Source: Notolepis coatsorum
Lineage: Eukaryota > Chordata > Actinopteri > Aulopiformes > Paralepididae
Direction: 5' to 3'
Assembly (NCBI GenBank): GCA_963971535.1
Contig: OZ020585.1
Coordinates: forward strand, 24,247,236 to 24,311,235
DNA length: 64,000 nt
The translations under genes and the position numbers were made by a program. The notes under the pieces were generated by a model that had not been told where the DNA came from, did not search any database, and worked only from the letters and a program-made list of their open reading frames with translations. Positions 34,517-46,800 of this stretch are shown one piece after another (within the stretch, counting starts at the first letter, position 1; each line of letters begins with the position of its first letter).

Positions 34517-35411
34517 CACTTTGACGGCCACAGGCTATCCCCATCTGCACTGACTAGCGCCAGCTTTTCTTGACCATTTTCACGATATTTCACGGTCTTT
34601 GCTGAGCTATTGTATATTATAGCTATGGAGAAATTAGTACGGCTCATTTGACAGACACTATTTCTAGTCCAACATGTAAAAAAGAGTTTGTTTCTACACA
34701 CTCTAGTTTGTAGTTTATTACACGCTAAACCTCGCCCATTTCCAAAATAATCCAGTCTTTTGATAGGACACGTTATATGCAATAAGCCCAAATCATTCTG
34801 GTTGATCCCCTGAAAACCCAAATACTCCCAAATCAAAGGTATATACCATGTACACATGTGCCTTCACAAAATCATCAAGGGGGGGGGTAGTCTTACCCTG
34901 AAAATGCGATCGTTAGAAAACGCTTGGTTTAGGTCCGGTAAAATAGGACACTGTGATCGTTACAGAAACATGTTTCAGGTTCGGTAAAATAGACATAGGG
35001 GATCCTTACCTTAGCCAGAACTCCAAAAAGAATAATTCCAATGATCTCATCGGCGATCGCGATTACTCGTTTATATGTAATTAATTACACGTGTTTACGG
35101 GAAACTATAGGTTTTGAGGTGAGCTTCTCCCCCTCAGAGCGAGTCTTGACAGTCCAGTTCAGCCATTGTCTCTACTGATCCCTTTCTATCAGAGTTCAAA
35201 AGGTAGGCGATACTGCCACCTGGTGAGATTCGATCGGCATTGCAATTCCAACGTAGGCAAATGAGCCAGGGATGGCTAGAGTGATCCGGATGATCGTTTA
35301 GAACGGGGATCAAATGAAAAAGATCAAAGGATCAACAAACTAGTTTACTCGTTATTGGCGCTCAAGCGGTGACGGCGAAACGCGAGTTTACTTGTTATTG
35401 ACCACCATGAG
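34517..35411. mobile_element. TTAA-flanked piggyBac-like MITE, 895 bp
   Basis: TTAA at 34513-34516 and 35412-35415. It begins CACTTTGACGGCCACAGG and ends GACCACCATGAG. The interior matches 3,827 and 37,973 (TATTATAGCTATGGAGA, GGTATATACCATGTACA, GGCGATACTGCCACCTGG). This is the best-bounded copy. No transposase. Confidence 0.7.
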
Positions 35412-35418
35412 TTAAAGG

Positions 35419-35855
35419 GGCACTTCACCAAAAAAACAATGCTGATTTATTTTGCATATAATCCCACATACATCCAAAAACTCTAAACGGTTTTGCACAT
35501 ATTCATTTAGTTATTGAGAGTAAATTAACTTGAATATGGTCACCAGTATTCTCTGCATTGCTTTTATTTTATCTATTTTATGCTCATTCTATGTCTATTT
35601 TTACTGCTGTGATGCACTTTGGCCCCTGCGATTCTTGTATGAAAGGTGCTGTATTATTGTTTATTATTATTACCAGTGATGTCATCGGGGACATTGAATC
35701 ATTGTGTTTTGTTACTTACAGATCAATTAAATGATAAGGTCCCTTACACTCAACTAGTCACCAACTAAATTAACGCAAAACTGTTTTGAGTTTTTGGATG
35801 TGTGTGAGATTATGTGCAAAATAAATCACCATTGTTTTTTATTGAAGTAAGTGCC
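35419..35855. mobile_element. Long-inverted-repeat MITE with a LINE-type tail inside
   Basis: The left arm (AATGCTGATTTATTTTGCAT, CATCCAAAAACTC) and right arm (its complement ending TTTATTTTGCACATAATCTC) pair over about 70 bp. Between them, GTGATGCACTTTGGCCCCTG to a TTATTATTA tail (about 35,610-35,672) is an LINE/SINE 3' end. TSD not determined for the MITE. Confidence 0.62.
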
Positions 35856-35989
35856 TTACTAAGTACACTAGTAGGCATGCAGCAACCTCCACTGTGGTGT
35901 GCACCCATGAAGGGGTAAATGAATAAATGAACGAAAACTCTAATAACACACTGCAGAATGGGCTAGCCCATACACACAAATGTTAAGGG

Positions 35990-36779
35990 GATGCAGACCA
36001 GAGAAAAACACCAGTCCCGCACACAATTCATAGATTCACAAAAAGCACACCAGCCTTAGGCCTCAGCCCATCCACCCATGCAAATGGTAAACAAGCCCCC
36101 ATCAAAACTCCCAACATTAGACACCGATTGACTGTCAGCATGAATGGTTAAGAGGAGGGAAGACCTTTTAGTAAAGACAGCCCTCGGCGGGAACAAGAAC
36201 AGAGACCCAGCATTGTAGCATTAGCCACGCGCACTAGGATAGCTGGGAAAACACCCAAAACATAGTCATGACGACCATGTTTTCCCAAATATCCTGCCCC
36301 TCGCGCCAAGACACGACTCGGCTGTCTCACAGGACAATGAGCAGTATCACAAATGCTAGCATTAATGCCTGGCAGCGCAGGCCCTACCTGTGCACGACCT
36401 AGCCCGACAGCTAGCCACCGCGCGACGTCCCTCGATCTGCTGTCACGAGACGAGGAAACCCCAGGACACGCCCGATGCGCTGTTAGGATGTGCCGAGAAG
36501 ATTCCAGGGGCTGGTGAATCTCCGGCGAAAACCCAACATTGTGTAATTTCTCTCTGCATTTCATAACAACTAGTTCATGGAGTGCACTGCAGCGTCCATG
36601 TTGGAAACAAAAAAAGAGGAAGGTAGAGTGTGACCATGTCCGGCGTCTTATAGGAGGACGCTGGGGCGTGGCCTTGTCACATGCATGGGTGCAAATCGTT
36701 TGTTCATGAGCACAGTAGGTGCTAGGAGATAAGAGTTATCTCATAATGGCAAGAGCGAGACGTGATGACAGTATGATAA
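35990..36779. other. LINE 3' UTR scrap, then unassigned GC-rich sequence
   Basis: GTTAAGGGGATGCAGACCAG near 35,993 is the inverted 3' UTR of the TCAA-tailed LINE. A minus open frame of 138 codons (36,148-36,564) has no recognised domain, and I do not call it a gene. Confidence 0.4.
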
Positions 36780-36893
36780 TATAATGGGGATCAAAGGAAA
36801 AAGATCAAACGACCAAACCCTGACTTTTCTCAGATTTGTCGCTCAACCGCTGGCGAGATAACACAACTTTATTCGTGATTGGCGCTGAATGAG
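36780..36893. mobile_element. TTAA/piggyBac-like right-end fragment
   Basis: Ends GGCGCTGAATGAG against TTAA (36894-36897). The preceding GGGGATCAAAGGAAAAAGAT matches the 34,517 copy near 35,307. Confidence 0.55.
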
Positions 36894-36897
36894 TTAA

Positions 36898-37023
36898 GGA
36901 CCAGCCAGTCACTAGAACAGGTTCCATTTGTACCAAAATTCCATTGCAATATTGATGTAGTATAAGGAGGTAGCTTACCATTAATGGCCTGAATCTGAGG
37001 GCAGAGTGATAGACGGAGTCCAA
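36898..37023 (-). pseudogene. LINE RT scrap
   Basis: The minus frame reads MDSVYHSALRF then MVSYLLILHQ, a deleted version of the RT relic at 18.7-19.2 kb. Confidence 0.5.
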
Positions 37024-37030
37024 GGATTAA

Positions 37031-37450
37031 AGGGGAACTATTTTACTATTTTGTTCACTATTTGGGCACTTTTACACAATTCCTGTGAGTCTATGGAACG
37101 CCTCTTTAAGGTTTTTTTCAAAAAAATGCATTGTTTTGTATTTCTAATCAAGTACTCAAAAACTGCATTTTTCTACCTCAAGATCTTAAGCCGTTTTGAG
37201 GCTGGGCACCAACCACTGTGTGGCCTGGTGCCAACTGCCACATCAACTGCCACATTATTATGCAGCTGAGAAATCTCTGACATCACAGATATGCACATTT
37301 TCAGATGACTCAGTTCAGTGAGGGTGAATATTGTGAGAGGAGAATTGGAAGAATGCGCCAATATGAGACATAGATCCTATTAATATAAGTCCACATAGCT
37401 AGGAAACAATGCTAAACACTGAAAAAGGCCATTTATAAGATAGTTCCCCT
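37031..37450. mobile_element. TTAA-flanked MITE with AGGGGAACTAT TIRs, 420 bp
   Basis: Left AGGGGAACTAT and right ATAGTTCCCCT are perfect 11-bp TIRs flanked by TTAA (37027-37030 and 37451-37454). Target and short TIR fit Kolobok or piggyBac. Non-coding. The following 37,455-37,970 holds nothing I can support. Confidence 0.75.
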
Positions 37451-37972
37451 TTAAGGGTTGAGGCCGCAGCATGCCTATAAATTACATCACCATAGTCCAG
37501 GACTGATAAGAAAACAACTCTCTTCCTACTAATCAAAGGAAAGCTGGTTCTGTTTCTGTGTATAGGAAGAACATTTTCTGTCCCAACTTCGAGGCAAGGT
37601 TGTCTGTCCCAACTTCGAGGCAAGGTTGTTGTGAATTTAAATGCAAATTGCTCATCGAGCCACACACCTTAAGCTATTTATATTCAGTGACTCTCTCAGT
37701 ATCCTTTCCTAAACAACAGGGAATAGTAGTAGTTTTATTCAGTCATCACACACAATATAATTGTGTCATTGTATCATTCCAGACTGTCAACTGTCTTTGA
37801 TTTTGGCAGTGACTGAAAAGGTACAGAGTGAAGCATAATAGTCCTATATTCTTATAGAATTAAGCCTCCAAAACAGATTTTTTTTAAAACAATAATTATT
37901 CACATAAGAATAGCTATACAAACCATTTTTCTGAAAACCAAAAGCAAATTATTCTTAAATGTATCTCATTCC

Positions 37973-38914
37973 ATCTTTACTCCCTGGCGCCAGCGTTATT
38001 GACCATTTCCACGATGTTTGTGGACCTATCATATATTCTATATTATAGCTATGGAGACAATAGTATGGCTCATTTGACAGGCACTATTTATACTCCAACA
38101 GGGACAAAACAGTTTATTTCTACATACCTTCGTTTGTGTGTTTCACAATATATTAGTGTTTCAGAATAATCCAGGCTGGTTTTCTAAATTGTGAGATATA
38201 GTGTTTTGTGAGCATATGCTCAAATCTCACGGCTGCTCGCCTGAAACCTATATTATTGCCAGGTCAAAGGTAAGCACAAGCATAATTATGTTTCTTCACA
38301 AAGCCGCCGGGGGGGGGGGGGGGGGGGGGGGGGGTAGTTTTCCGACGCTGCAATCATTACAAAAGCATGTTTTATGATGGGGTTCAGTCAAATGTATGTA
38401 AAATAGACGTTACCTTTGTCAGCAGGTACACAACCATATGTTTCTTCACAAAGCCATCGGGGGGGGGGGGGGTCGTTTTCCGACACTGCAAGCATTACAA
38501 AAGCATGTTTTATGATGGGGTTCGGTAAAATAGACGTTACCTTTGTCAGCAGGTACTCCACTCTCGCTCCAAGTGTCTTCAATCGTTACAGGATCAATAC
38601 ATATATGAATAATAATAATATCAAACGTTAGTTGGCTGTACTGCTCACTGCTGCTCTCCCTAGTGCTTTGGGAGCTCTCGCTGCGGCGTGGGGCGGTCCA
38701 CACTAAACGGGCCCATGTAGTTCATAAGGTAGGCGATACTGCCACCTGTCGGGATTCAATTGTCATTGCAGGTCCCAGGCACACTCACAAAGGCCTGCGC
38801 AAGTGTTTAGAATAATAATAATGAAAAAAAGGAACCAGAAACGAGATATCTCATTTTTGCCGCCCAAGCGTTGGCTCTCAGAAACGAGATATCTGGTTTT
38901 TGGCGCTCAATGAG
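37973..38914. mobile_element. TTAA/piggyBac-like copy with internal duplication
   Basis: Matches 34,517 from CTCCCTGGCGCCAGCG onward and ends GGCGCTCAATGAG before TTAA (38915-38918). A unit of about 145 bp beginning GTTTCTTCACAAAGCC is duplicated (38,288 and 38,440), each with a G run (about 24 and 13). The left end is truncated. Confidence 0.68.
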
Positions 38915-38945
38915 TTAATCCCTTCCTTTTTGAACAGTGTTACGT

Positions 38946-39374
38946 TTTTTTTTATCCACTTTTTTCTCCTGTTTCTCTCAGATTTTCTCCCATCCCAATT
39001 TCGTCGTTATGCCAATTCCCCCCTCCCCTTCCTGGTCATTGCTTGCATGTGCCCCCCACTGGTCGGTCTAGGGAGTCATGAAGTCTAACAGATGCTTCCT
39101 CCGTTAACAGGAGACAGCCAGCAACCTCTTTTCACCTGCCAGCACGGACTCTCATTGGTGAAGTGTAACGCGTGGGAGGTCACACTACCTTCAACACCCT
39201 GACCGACCTGTAGGAGTCGCTGTTTTACAACGACCAGAATACCACCCCACCGGCTTCCCTCCCGCTGACTCTATGACGGCCGGCCAAGCCGGAGGCAACG
39301 CTGACAGCCGGATTCGATACCGGTGTCTCTTGCGTTGGTGACGAGCGCTTTGACCGCTGCGCCACCCAGCCGCC
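38946..39374 (-). mobile_element. tRNA-derived SINE with 17-bp TSD
   Basis: The minus strand begins GGCGGCTGGGTGGCGCAGCG and ends GGGATGGGAGAAAAT with a purine-rich tail. The direct repeat TTTGAACAGTGTTACGT is at 38929-38945 and 39375-39391. Confidence 0.88.
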
Positions 39375-39391
39375 TTTGAACAGTGTTACGT

Positions 39392-39749
39392 GTGGGGGTT
39401 TGTCTGTACCCTGATCAGGTGTTCCCAGTGTGTGATGTGTTATGTCTAGTTGTAGTTCCCTGTTCTGGTCTTGTAGTCCTTATCATTTCCCTCCCAGGTG
39501 TATCCATTTATAATCAACCCAGGTGTGTCTGTTCTTCTCTGTGTGAGATGCTGATCCTGTTTGTACAGTTCTGTGTTTTGTTTGTCATTATTTTATGTTA
39601 CCCTTTCTTTACAAAACCATGGTAAATATGAATTAAATATCTTTTGTTGGTTACTTTGGCTACTGTCTCCTCATTATGTTACATTGACAAAGCCAACGAG
39701 CACTCCTTCAGTCAATGGTAACGTAATAAACAGTCAATTTACAAATGTC
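39392..39749 (+). other. Possible LTR-like sequence, unproven
   Basis: TGTTACGTGTGGGGG near 39,384 and ATGTTACA near 39,683 could be the ends of a small LTR, but no TSD supports it. Confidence 0.25.
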
Positions 39750-39990
39750 TCTCAAATCATATTTTCAAGTTCAAGTTTCAAGGTTCAAGTTTGTTTATTA
39801 GTTGTCACAATAAAATACATGTACTTTATGGTGAAATGCTTGGTTCTGTATGAGCCCATGAGAGTGTGCTTCATACAGTAAAAGTAAAAAAGTAAGTAAA
39901 AAAGTTACTAAAAGAGGAATATACAATATACAATCTAAAGTACAGCCTTAGTACAATCTAAGTACAGTGAGTACAAATGAGTAAACAGTG
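39750..39990 (-). mobile_element. LINE 3' tail fragment
   Basis: Minus-strand AAGCATTTCACCATAAAGTA and ACAATAAAATAC-type motifs end in TTGAACTTGAA-like repeats, a common LINE tail in fish. Confidence 0.5.
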
Positions 39991-39997
39991 AGGTACT

Positions 39998-40451
39998 GTT
40001 ACGTATTACTTTCACATGGTGGAGGGATACTTACTGTCTGTGGTGCTTATTCACATTGTGGTTGTAGTGTGCTGTCACTAATTGGTGGTTTAATTGACAC
40101 ACTGTTTCTTCCTGTTGTTTTTGTTTTCCATGTAATTAAAATGGCCGTTCTTCTAATTGACACAGGTGTGGTGATGAGGCACCACGCCCTACAAAGCAGA
40201 GCAGAGTGCAGGCTGCAGTGTCTCCCACTTCACAAGAGATCTCAGCTCTCCAGAGTATCACCTGCTCTCACTGCTTCCCTGTCTATTTTTGCTGTTTGTT
40301 CTCTTTTGCCTATGTGCATTAGTTTTTGTTATTGAACTTTGGAGTCTGGAACACCCAGCTCCCACTCTTTTTGTCCATTTAGATAGCTGTTCAAATAAAT
40401 ATTGTTATTTTTGATAAACTCTTGTCCAGTGTCCTGAGTCCACCACTTTAC
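39998..40451 (+). other. Possible solo LTR
   Basis: Starts TGTTACGTATTAC, ends CCACTTTACA, with AAATAAATATTG about 50 bp before the end. The flanks do not show a clear TSD, so this is tentative. Confidence 0.3.
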
Positions 40452-40554
40452 ATTCAAGGCCTACACGAGCCATATTTTAGGCTTGAATGTAACATACTAA
40501 TCAGAAGATAGTATACGTGTACATGCACAGAAGATAAGCATGTACTGTACACAT

Positions 40555-40560
<6 letters not shown>

Positions 40561-40622
<62 letters not shown>
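40561..40622 (+). repeat. (CA)n microsatellite, about 31 units
   Basis: Perfect CA dinucleotide repeat. Confidence 0.97.
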
Positions 40623-40626
<4 letters not shown>

Positions 40627-41034
40627 CAAATGAAAAATCATCACCTCCTGCCCCTACACAATTAACCCAGTGCTCTCCTGTCAAACTACTGCAAAATGGA
40701 CAGTGAAAGGAAGAGCCACGTTTGAAAGAAGAGAACAGTCTCTCCATCCCCACCCCCCCTTTCCCTAAGCTCCACAGGATACATGTTTGCATGAAGCACT
40801 GAAGTGCAACATCACCTCAGGGAGAGGAGATGGAAACATACAAGCACACATAAAAGAGGGAATAGTCCTACTGTAAGTATTCCAAGGGTCCCAATTCATT
40901 ATTTTACTTATTTTTACTTGTATGTGTTATCTGCTGCATGGGTGCATACTATGACCTTTATCATGTTTTGTAACAGATTACAGAAATTCAAGAAGCCTAT
41001 TGGAGCGTGGGGTTCTGATTTTGATTAATATATC

Positions 41035-41172
41035 TGCACTATTTGATCCCACTTTATGCTTTGCTCTGGCTGCTTGTTTTACACAGATTTTATGTCTTAT
41101 TTCTTACTGATGTAAAGCACTTTGAACTGCAATCCCCTGTATGAAAGGTGCTATACAAATAAAGTTATTCGT
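41035..41172 (+). mobile_element. LINE/SINE 3' tail
   Basis: Contains TGTAAAGCACTTTGAACTGC and ATGAAAGGTGCTATACAAAT then AAAGTTATTC, the same tail as at 35.6 kb and 58.5 kb. The rest of 40,623-41,690 holds no other supported feature. Confidence 0.65.
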
Positions 41173-41696
41173 TTTTGTTACAGACTTGATGTGGGACTAA
41201 AAGGAGAGTGTAGAGTCCAGATATACACCCAGGTTGCAGACTTCAGGGGACGATGGAGCAGAACCAGGTCCAGAAGCAGAGCAGCGCCTTGAGAGACACA
41301 ACCATGGTCCCTTATTTGGTCTGTTAGAATTCATAACTAGAATTCATAACTAGTTGGATACCCTGCTTTCCGTATTCCCCTTGTCTATTTTTCTTTAGAC
41401 TATAGGACAAGGTTTCCTTCTCAAAATATACAAATAAACAGCTTGCAAACTTCAGGGCTCCAATGTCCACTTATTTATTCCACCCAGCTAGTAAAGTTTC
41501 GAGAACACCTGCTCTTCTTCAGACTGACGTGATTAGATTCATAATTCTCAATTTAAGGCCTTAAATAAAAGGTATTCAAAAAGTTTTGAATTTAATTTGC
41601 ACAGATATTAAACATTTTTGGGAGGGCAGCCCGACTGTCGGGAGTTTAATTAAATAATATGAAATGTTTTTGTATTCAAATTGTTATTTTTTGCAG

Positions 41697-41712
41697 GGCT
41701 ACCGGGAGCTTG
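41697..41712 (+). other. Candidate exon, 5' part, split by the LTR stack
   Basis: TATTTTTTGCAG ending at 41696 is a good splice acceptor. The 16 bases after it, up to TSD CTTG, join in frame (GGC TAC CGG GAG CTT G) with 55,145 onward when the LTR insertion and one TSD are removed. See the 3' part. Unrecognised protein. Confidence 0.35.
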
Positions 41713-42408
41713 TGTAACCCAGGTTTCAGATTCATAACTATTTCATGTCATAGGGACATAAATAGTTAATGCTATTGAATAAGAACATAAATAGTTAATG
41801 CTATTATGTAAGAACATAAGTAGTTAATATTATTGGGTACCAAATCCTTTGAATTACAGCACTGCCCTTTAATTTACTTCATGACGTGAGATGTCACGAC
41901 AGCCACGCCTTGCCTTGCGGCAGGTGAGTCTGCAACACGCAGATGAGATTCCAGATTGACGGAGATAGCAGCAGCTAAATGTTGCTGGATAACGAGATGA
42001 AATAGCATGATAAAAACAGTTATCAAACAGTTATAAAAGATTCCCCCAGTTGCATTCCACCATTCACCACGTGTGCCCACGCGAGACGAGGCGGTGTGCC
42101 GGATCGATACAAGATGGCGAGCCAACCCACTGAACCTCTGATATAGCTCAAGGCTAATGCCAGCCTGATGTGAATACCCCTGTTGCTGTTGCTCAACTCC
42201 TGTTACACCAACAGTCCGGTAGGTTTGAACTGATTGAACTTGAACCATAAGAACTTCCAAGGATTGAACTGACCTATATCCTTTTCTGATACACAAACTG
42301 ATTGGACGAGAATACAAGGACATTCCAAGGGTTTCGACACTGTTCACCTTTTGTTATTTTGATATTGTATTTTGTATTTGATTTGATTTAATTTGATATA
42401 TGGGTACT

Positions 42409-43717
42409 TGTAACTGAGGGGTACAATTCCCTGACTGTATTGATAAGTATGGTATCATTAAACCACTACCGCTTTATGTACTTTAATTACTGGCCATACA
42501 GTACATGATATATAAATATGATGAACACTTCCCACAATGAATCGGTTCCACACAAAGTGGTAATTAAGTATTTATTGCAGCAAAAGGTACATAATATACT
42601 TCTCTATTTTACTTTGGATGCGCTTATAAGGCAAAGGAATGTGCGTAGGCAAATCAATAATGAATGTCCATTCTCTGGTTACGCAGGAGGTAATTATACA
42701 ACCTGAATCTTAGGGAATTATATCTATGGTACACTAGTAATATATAGCGGGAGATACTGGAAGGGTCCCCCCGGTTGTAAGCCAGCAGGGGTAGAGGATC
42801 TGTCGGTAGTAGAGAGTCTGGTCAACGATGACTAAGGAGACTCCAAGTACAGGAGACGGTGCAATAGTCTCTTGATCCACAGACGAATACAGCTGTTCTC
42901 CGTAGACTGTAGCTCCACAGTGAAGAAAGCTAGCCGGCCTCAGGCTCTCTGAGGCGCAGACTCGACGTGGCTCCTCACAGGGTAAATCCCACACGTGTAG
43001 GCGTCGGCGATTCTCCGCTCCATAAATCACAGGACCAAAACAAATATAATCCAGCCGCAAAGGGCTATGTAGTCGTCGGGTAGATTAATCCAGTGTACAT
43101 GTCCACACGGTTCTCGTCTAGGTCTCCTCGGGTGAAAGCGCCATGAAAGCAGCCCAGCCTGGATAAGCACTCTAGCTGGTACGAGGAAGCGTTGGTGATG
43201 CTGGTCACTGTAGAACTTTAGCCGCACGATACACTATACACAAATAGACTATTACTGACTTAATAGAAATATGTCGCACTCGACGGTATAGCGCCAAACT
43301 CTGACAATTCAGTTATTAATTCGCACGCGGTCTCAATGCTCTATTTGGGGCCAAACAGGCCATACTTCACCGCACGGAGTATCGTGGGTGAGGCTTCAAC
43401 TTATTGGGTAACTCTACTTCTGTATTCACCTGCGCCATATTGATATGCACGGCGAACAATCTAGTGCCAACCTCATTTCTGTCTCGTATTCCTGGGCAAG
43501 GCCGGGCATGTACAGACATGTCTTGACGGTGGCTTTGAACCTGACTCTGGAGGCATGGCCCTGGCGCCTGTGGACCGCTGTCCAATAGGAGAATGAAATA
43601 TTATGGTCTGTATATGTACAAGGAATATACAAGGGATATCAAACGATATACAAATACTATGCAGTATATATCAATCAATAAATATATATATTCGGTTTAA
43701 TCTGATCCTTTGTAACA
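42409..43717 (-). repeat. 3' LTR of the BEL/Pao element (1,309 bp)
   Basis: Uninterrupted LTR. It supplies the empty-site reference for the insertion in the other LTR: CAG at 42850-42852 is followed directly by GAGACGG. Confidence 0.93.
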
Positions 43718-43732
43718 GCCGCCTCCTAATTA
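43718..43732 (-). promoter_or_regulatory. Polypurine tract of the BEL/Pao element
   Basis: On the minus strand TAATTAGGAGGCGGC immediately precedes the 3' LTR start TGTTACA. The purine content is moderate. Confidence 0.55.
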
Positions 43733-43811
43733 GTCCCACCTAATTAGCTAAGCAGAGACAGATTAACCGCACTGTCCACTACTCGATGTCTGTTGTGAGG
43801 GGTCGGGCAGT

Positions 43812-46800
43812 TCACAAAGTCATGGGGTCATGGTCGTCATCGATAGTATCGGGGAGCCTTGGCAGTTCTATTAGCCTCGCCACGGGTCGGGTGTAGATCC
43901 GTCCTTGGACGAGCACTTCGGCTGCTCGGACCTTTCCGTCGGCACCGGTGATCACTTTGCTTACGCGGCCAGCCGGCCACATAGCTCGGGGTAGTGACTG
44001 GTCGATAATCATGACGACTGTTCCTTCTGTCAAATTGTCTCTCTCTTTCACCCATTTCTGGCGGGTCTGTAGAGACGGTAGATAGTAGAGTAGGAAGCTG
44101 TTCCAAAACTTGTCAGCCAATACTTGACTGTACCTCCACATTCTTCGGCCGTTCGGTTCTTCAGGCCTGTACATTGTCTGTGGTAGCGCGGGGTCCAGCC
44201 GCCCAATCAAGAGTGTGTTGGGGGTGACTGGGTCAACATCTGCTACATCACTTGAGACGTAACCGAGGGGCTTTGAGTTCAATACTCCCTCGATCTCCGT
44301 GAGGACTGTCATTAGGACTTCTTCCGCCACGGTCTGGGCCCCAAGCACGGCGTACAGGGCTGTCTTTATTGAACGTACTTCTCGTTCCCAAGTTCCACCG
44401 AAGTGAGGTGCGTTCGGGGGATTAAACTGGAAGTCAATCTGGGATGGAGCGAGGTGGGTCTTAAGTTCTGGGCCCATAGCTTGGAAGCTCTCTCTCAGCT
44501 CTCTTTCTCCGCCTTTGAAGTTTGTCCCGTGATCAGACAATAATATAGACGGTTTGCCTTTCCGCGATGTGAATCTTCGGAAGGCCATAAGGAATGAGTC
44601 TGTGCTCATGGTTGGAAGGAGTTCTATATGCATCGCTCGGGTGGTCATGCATTTGAATACAATACCCCACCGCTTCTCGGTTCCTCTTCCTTTCTTTATA
44701 TACAGCGGGCCGAAACAGTCCATACCGGTGGAGTGAAAAGGCTTGTCGCCGAGTCGGAGGCGACAGGGAGGTAGGTCAGCCATCCGGGGTATACTGGGCT
44801 GCGCTCGCCACTTACGACAGTCTAGACAGGTTCGCTGGAAGCGCCGCACTGCTTCTCTCCCTTGCAGTATCCAATAACGACGTCTGATCTCCGCGAAGAC
44901 TCTCTCTGCCCCGGCGTGATGCACATCCTCGTCGTATTTCTTTATGATCAGCTCTGTGACCTTGTGTCGGCTGTTTAAGACTATCGGGTACTTGACGTCA
45001 TCCGGTAAGTCTGGAGCTCTCCGCAGACGACCACCCACTCTGATGAGACTATGGGCGTCGCTCTCGGGGGCTAGGTGGAGCAGTCTGCTGTCTGATGGGA
45101 CGGGCTTTGCTCCCTGTAGACAGTCTAGCTCATCGGGGAACGAGTCTCTCTGGGCTCGTTGTAGTAGAAGAAGTTCTGCTTCTTCGTAGTCAGCTGCTGT
45201 AATGTCAGTAGTGAGCTGAACCTCTGGGTGGTGCCACAGGAATGTCTTTAGCTGCGCACTCTCTAGGGTGAGGCAATCGTCTATGTCGGGGTCTGTGGAG
45301 ACGAGTGTGTTCAATCCACAGAACATAGATTTCTTGTTTTCGGCCTCCTCTTTACTCGCTTCCCGTGGGGTGGGTGTAGGCCACTCTTCTTCCGGGAGCT
45401 TGAGGAACTCTGGCCCGTCACTGTATAGGTTGTGACGGGTGAGGTCATCCAGGGACATTCCCCGGGTGATGACGTCAGCTGGGTTGTGTTTTGTGTCCAC
45501 ATACCTCCAGCTTGCTACTTCTGTTAAATCTTGAATCTCTGTGACTCTGACTCCCACGAAGACCTTGTATCTGCACGAATCAGACCGGATCCATGTGAGT
45601 ACTGTCGTGGAGTCTGACCACAAGATTGTTCTTTGCACCGGAATGGTGAGTTCACGTTGGATTAACGTGGCGAGTTGCGCTCCTGCTAGGGCTGCGCAGA
45701 GCTCTAGACGCGGGATAGATTGTTGCTTTCGTGGGGCTATTCTTGAGCGAGCCAGGATGAAAGCAGTATGTATTTCTCCTCCCTCCTCTCGGGCACGCAA
45801 GTAGGCCACCGAACCGTAGGCTACTTCGGAGGCGTCGCTGAAGACGTGCAGGTCCATCTGGCACGTCTCCGACCTCACTGTGGGTGGGAAGTAGCTGCGG
45901 CGTATGTTGACACCTGGGAGTGAGCTGAGTTCCGTCTCCCACTCTCTCCATGTGGATGCAAGGTGTTCGGGTATGGGGTCGTCCCAGCCCTGGTCCTTGT
46001 CCCATAACGCTCTTACAATCATCTTTGCCCTGGTGGTGTAAGGTAGAATACATCCCAACGGGTCATATTGTCTGGCGAGTGTTCTGTATACACTCCGTCT
46101 GGTGGTCGGTAGTGCAGTCGACCTTCCCTGCTCCTTGGTCAGGGGTGTGTGTTTATAATGGAGCGAGTCTGTTTTGAAGCGCCAGACTAGTCCTAATGTC
46201 ATTTCTTGGGCTTCTCCTGGGATGGTCGCCATCCAGGTCTCGCTGCTTGCTGCCTTGTCCTCGGGGGAGAGGCTGCGCAATACTTGCGGGTCGCTGCTGG
46301 CCCACTGCCTGAGATCAAAGCCGCCTTTGATCAGGGAGGCGCGGAGCTTGAGTAGAAGGGCCTCGGCTTCTTCTGGCGTCGAGACGCTTTGCAGACAGTT
46401 GTCCACGTAGAAACTATTTCCTACACTTTGTCGGACCTCTTCATCAGCTGCTGGGTCCTCTGCGACGTGTTTTTGCAGTGCAAACGTAGCACAGCATGGG
46501 CTGCATGTGGTTCCGAAAGGGAGGACTTCCCATTGATAGATGGCTGGTTGCTCATCCCCGATCCTCTCTCTCCATAGGAACCGCAGCAGGGGCTTGTCCT
46601 CCTCCACTAGTCTCACCTGCAGGAACATCCCTTTGATGTCGCCGCTGATGGCCACCTTGTCTTGGCGGAAACGTAGTAACACGCCTAGTAGAGAGGGGCC
46701 GAGTGTTGGGCCGGGCAAGAGCTCTTTATTCAGATTTTGTGATCCGATCTGGTAGCTGCAGTTGAACACAATACGATCCTTGCCGTTGTGGTGGACTTTG

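Noticed and set aside
36148..36564. 138-codon minus open frame in a GC-rich patch
   Set aside because: No recognisable domain, no splice or promoter context; likely chance in GC-rich DNA.
39384..39683. Small solo LTR with TGTTAC...GTTACA ends
   Set aside because: Flanking sequences show no target duplication; kept only as a tentative note.
41874..42347. 157-codon minus frame with a hydrophobic stretch, first suspected as an envelope fragment
   Set aside because: No convincing envelope motifs, and it lies inside the probable LTR in the wrong orientation.
42518..42706. Identical 62-codon frames in the two BEL/Pao LTRs (also 50,183-50,371)
   Set aside because: They are duplicated because the LTRs are duplicated; no sign of coding selection.
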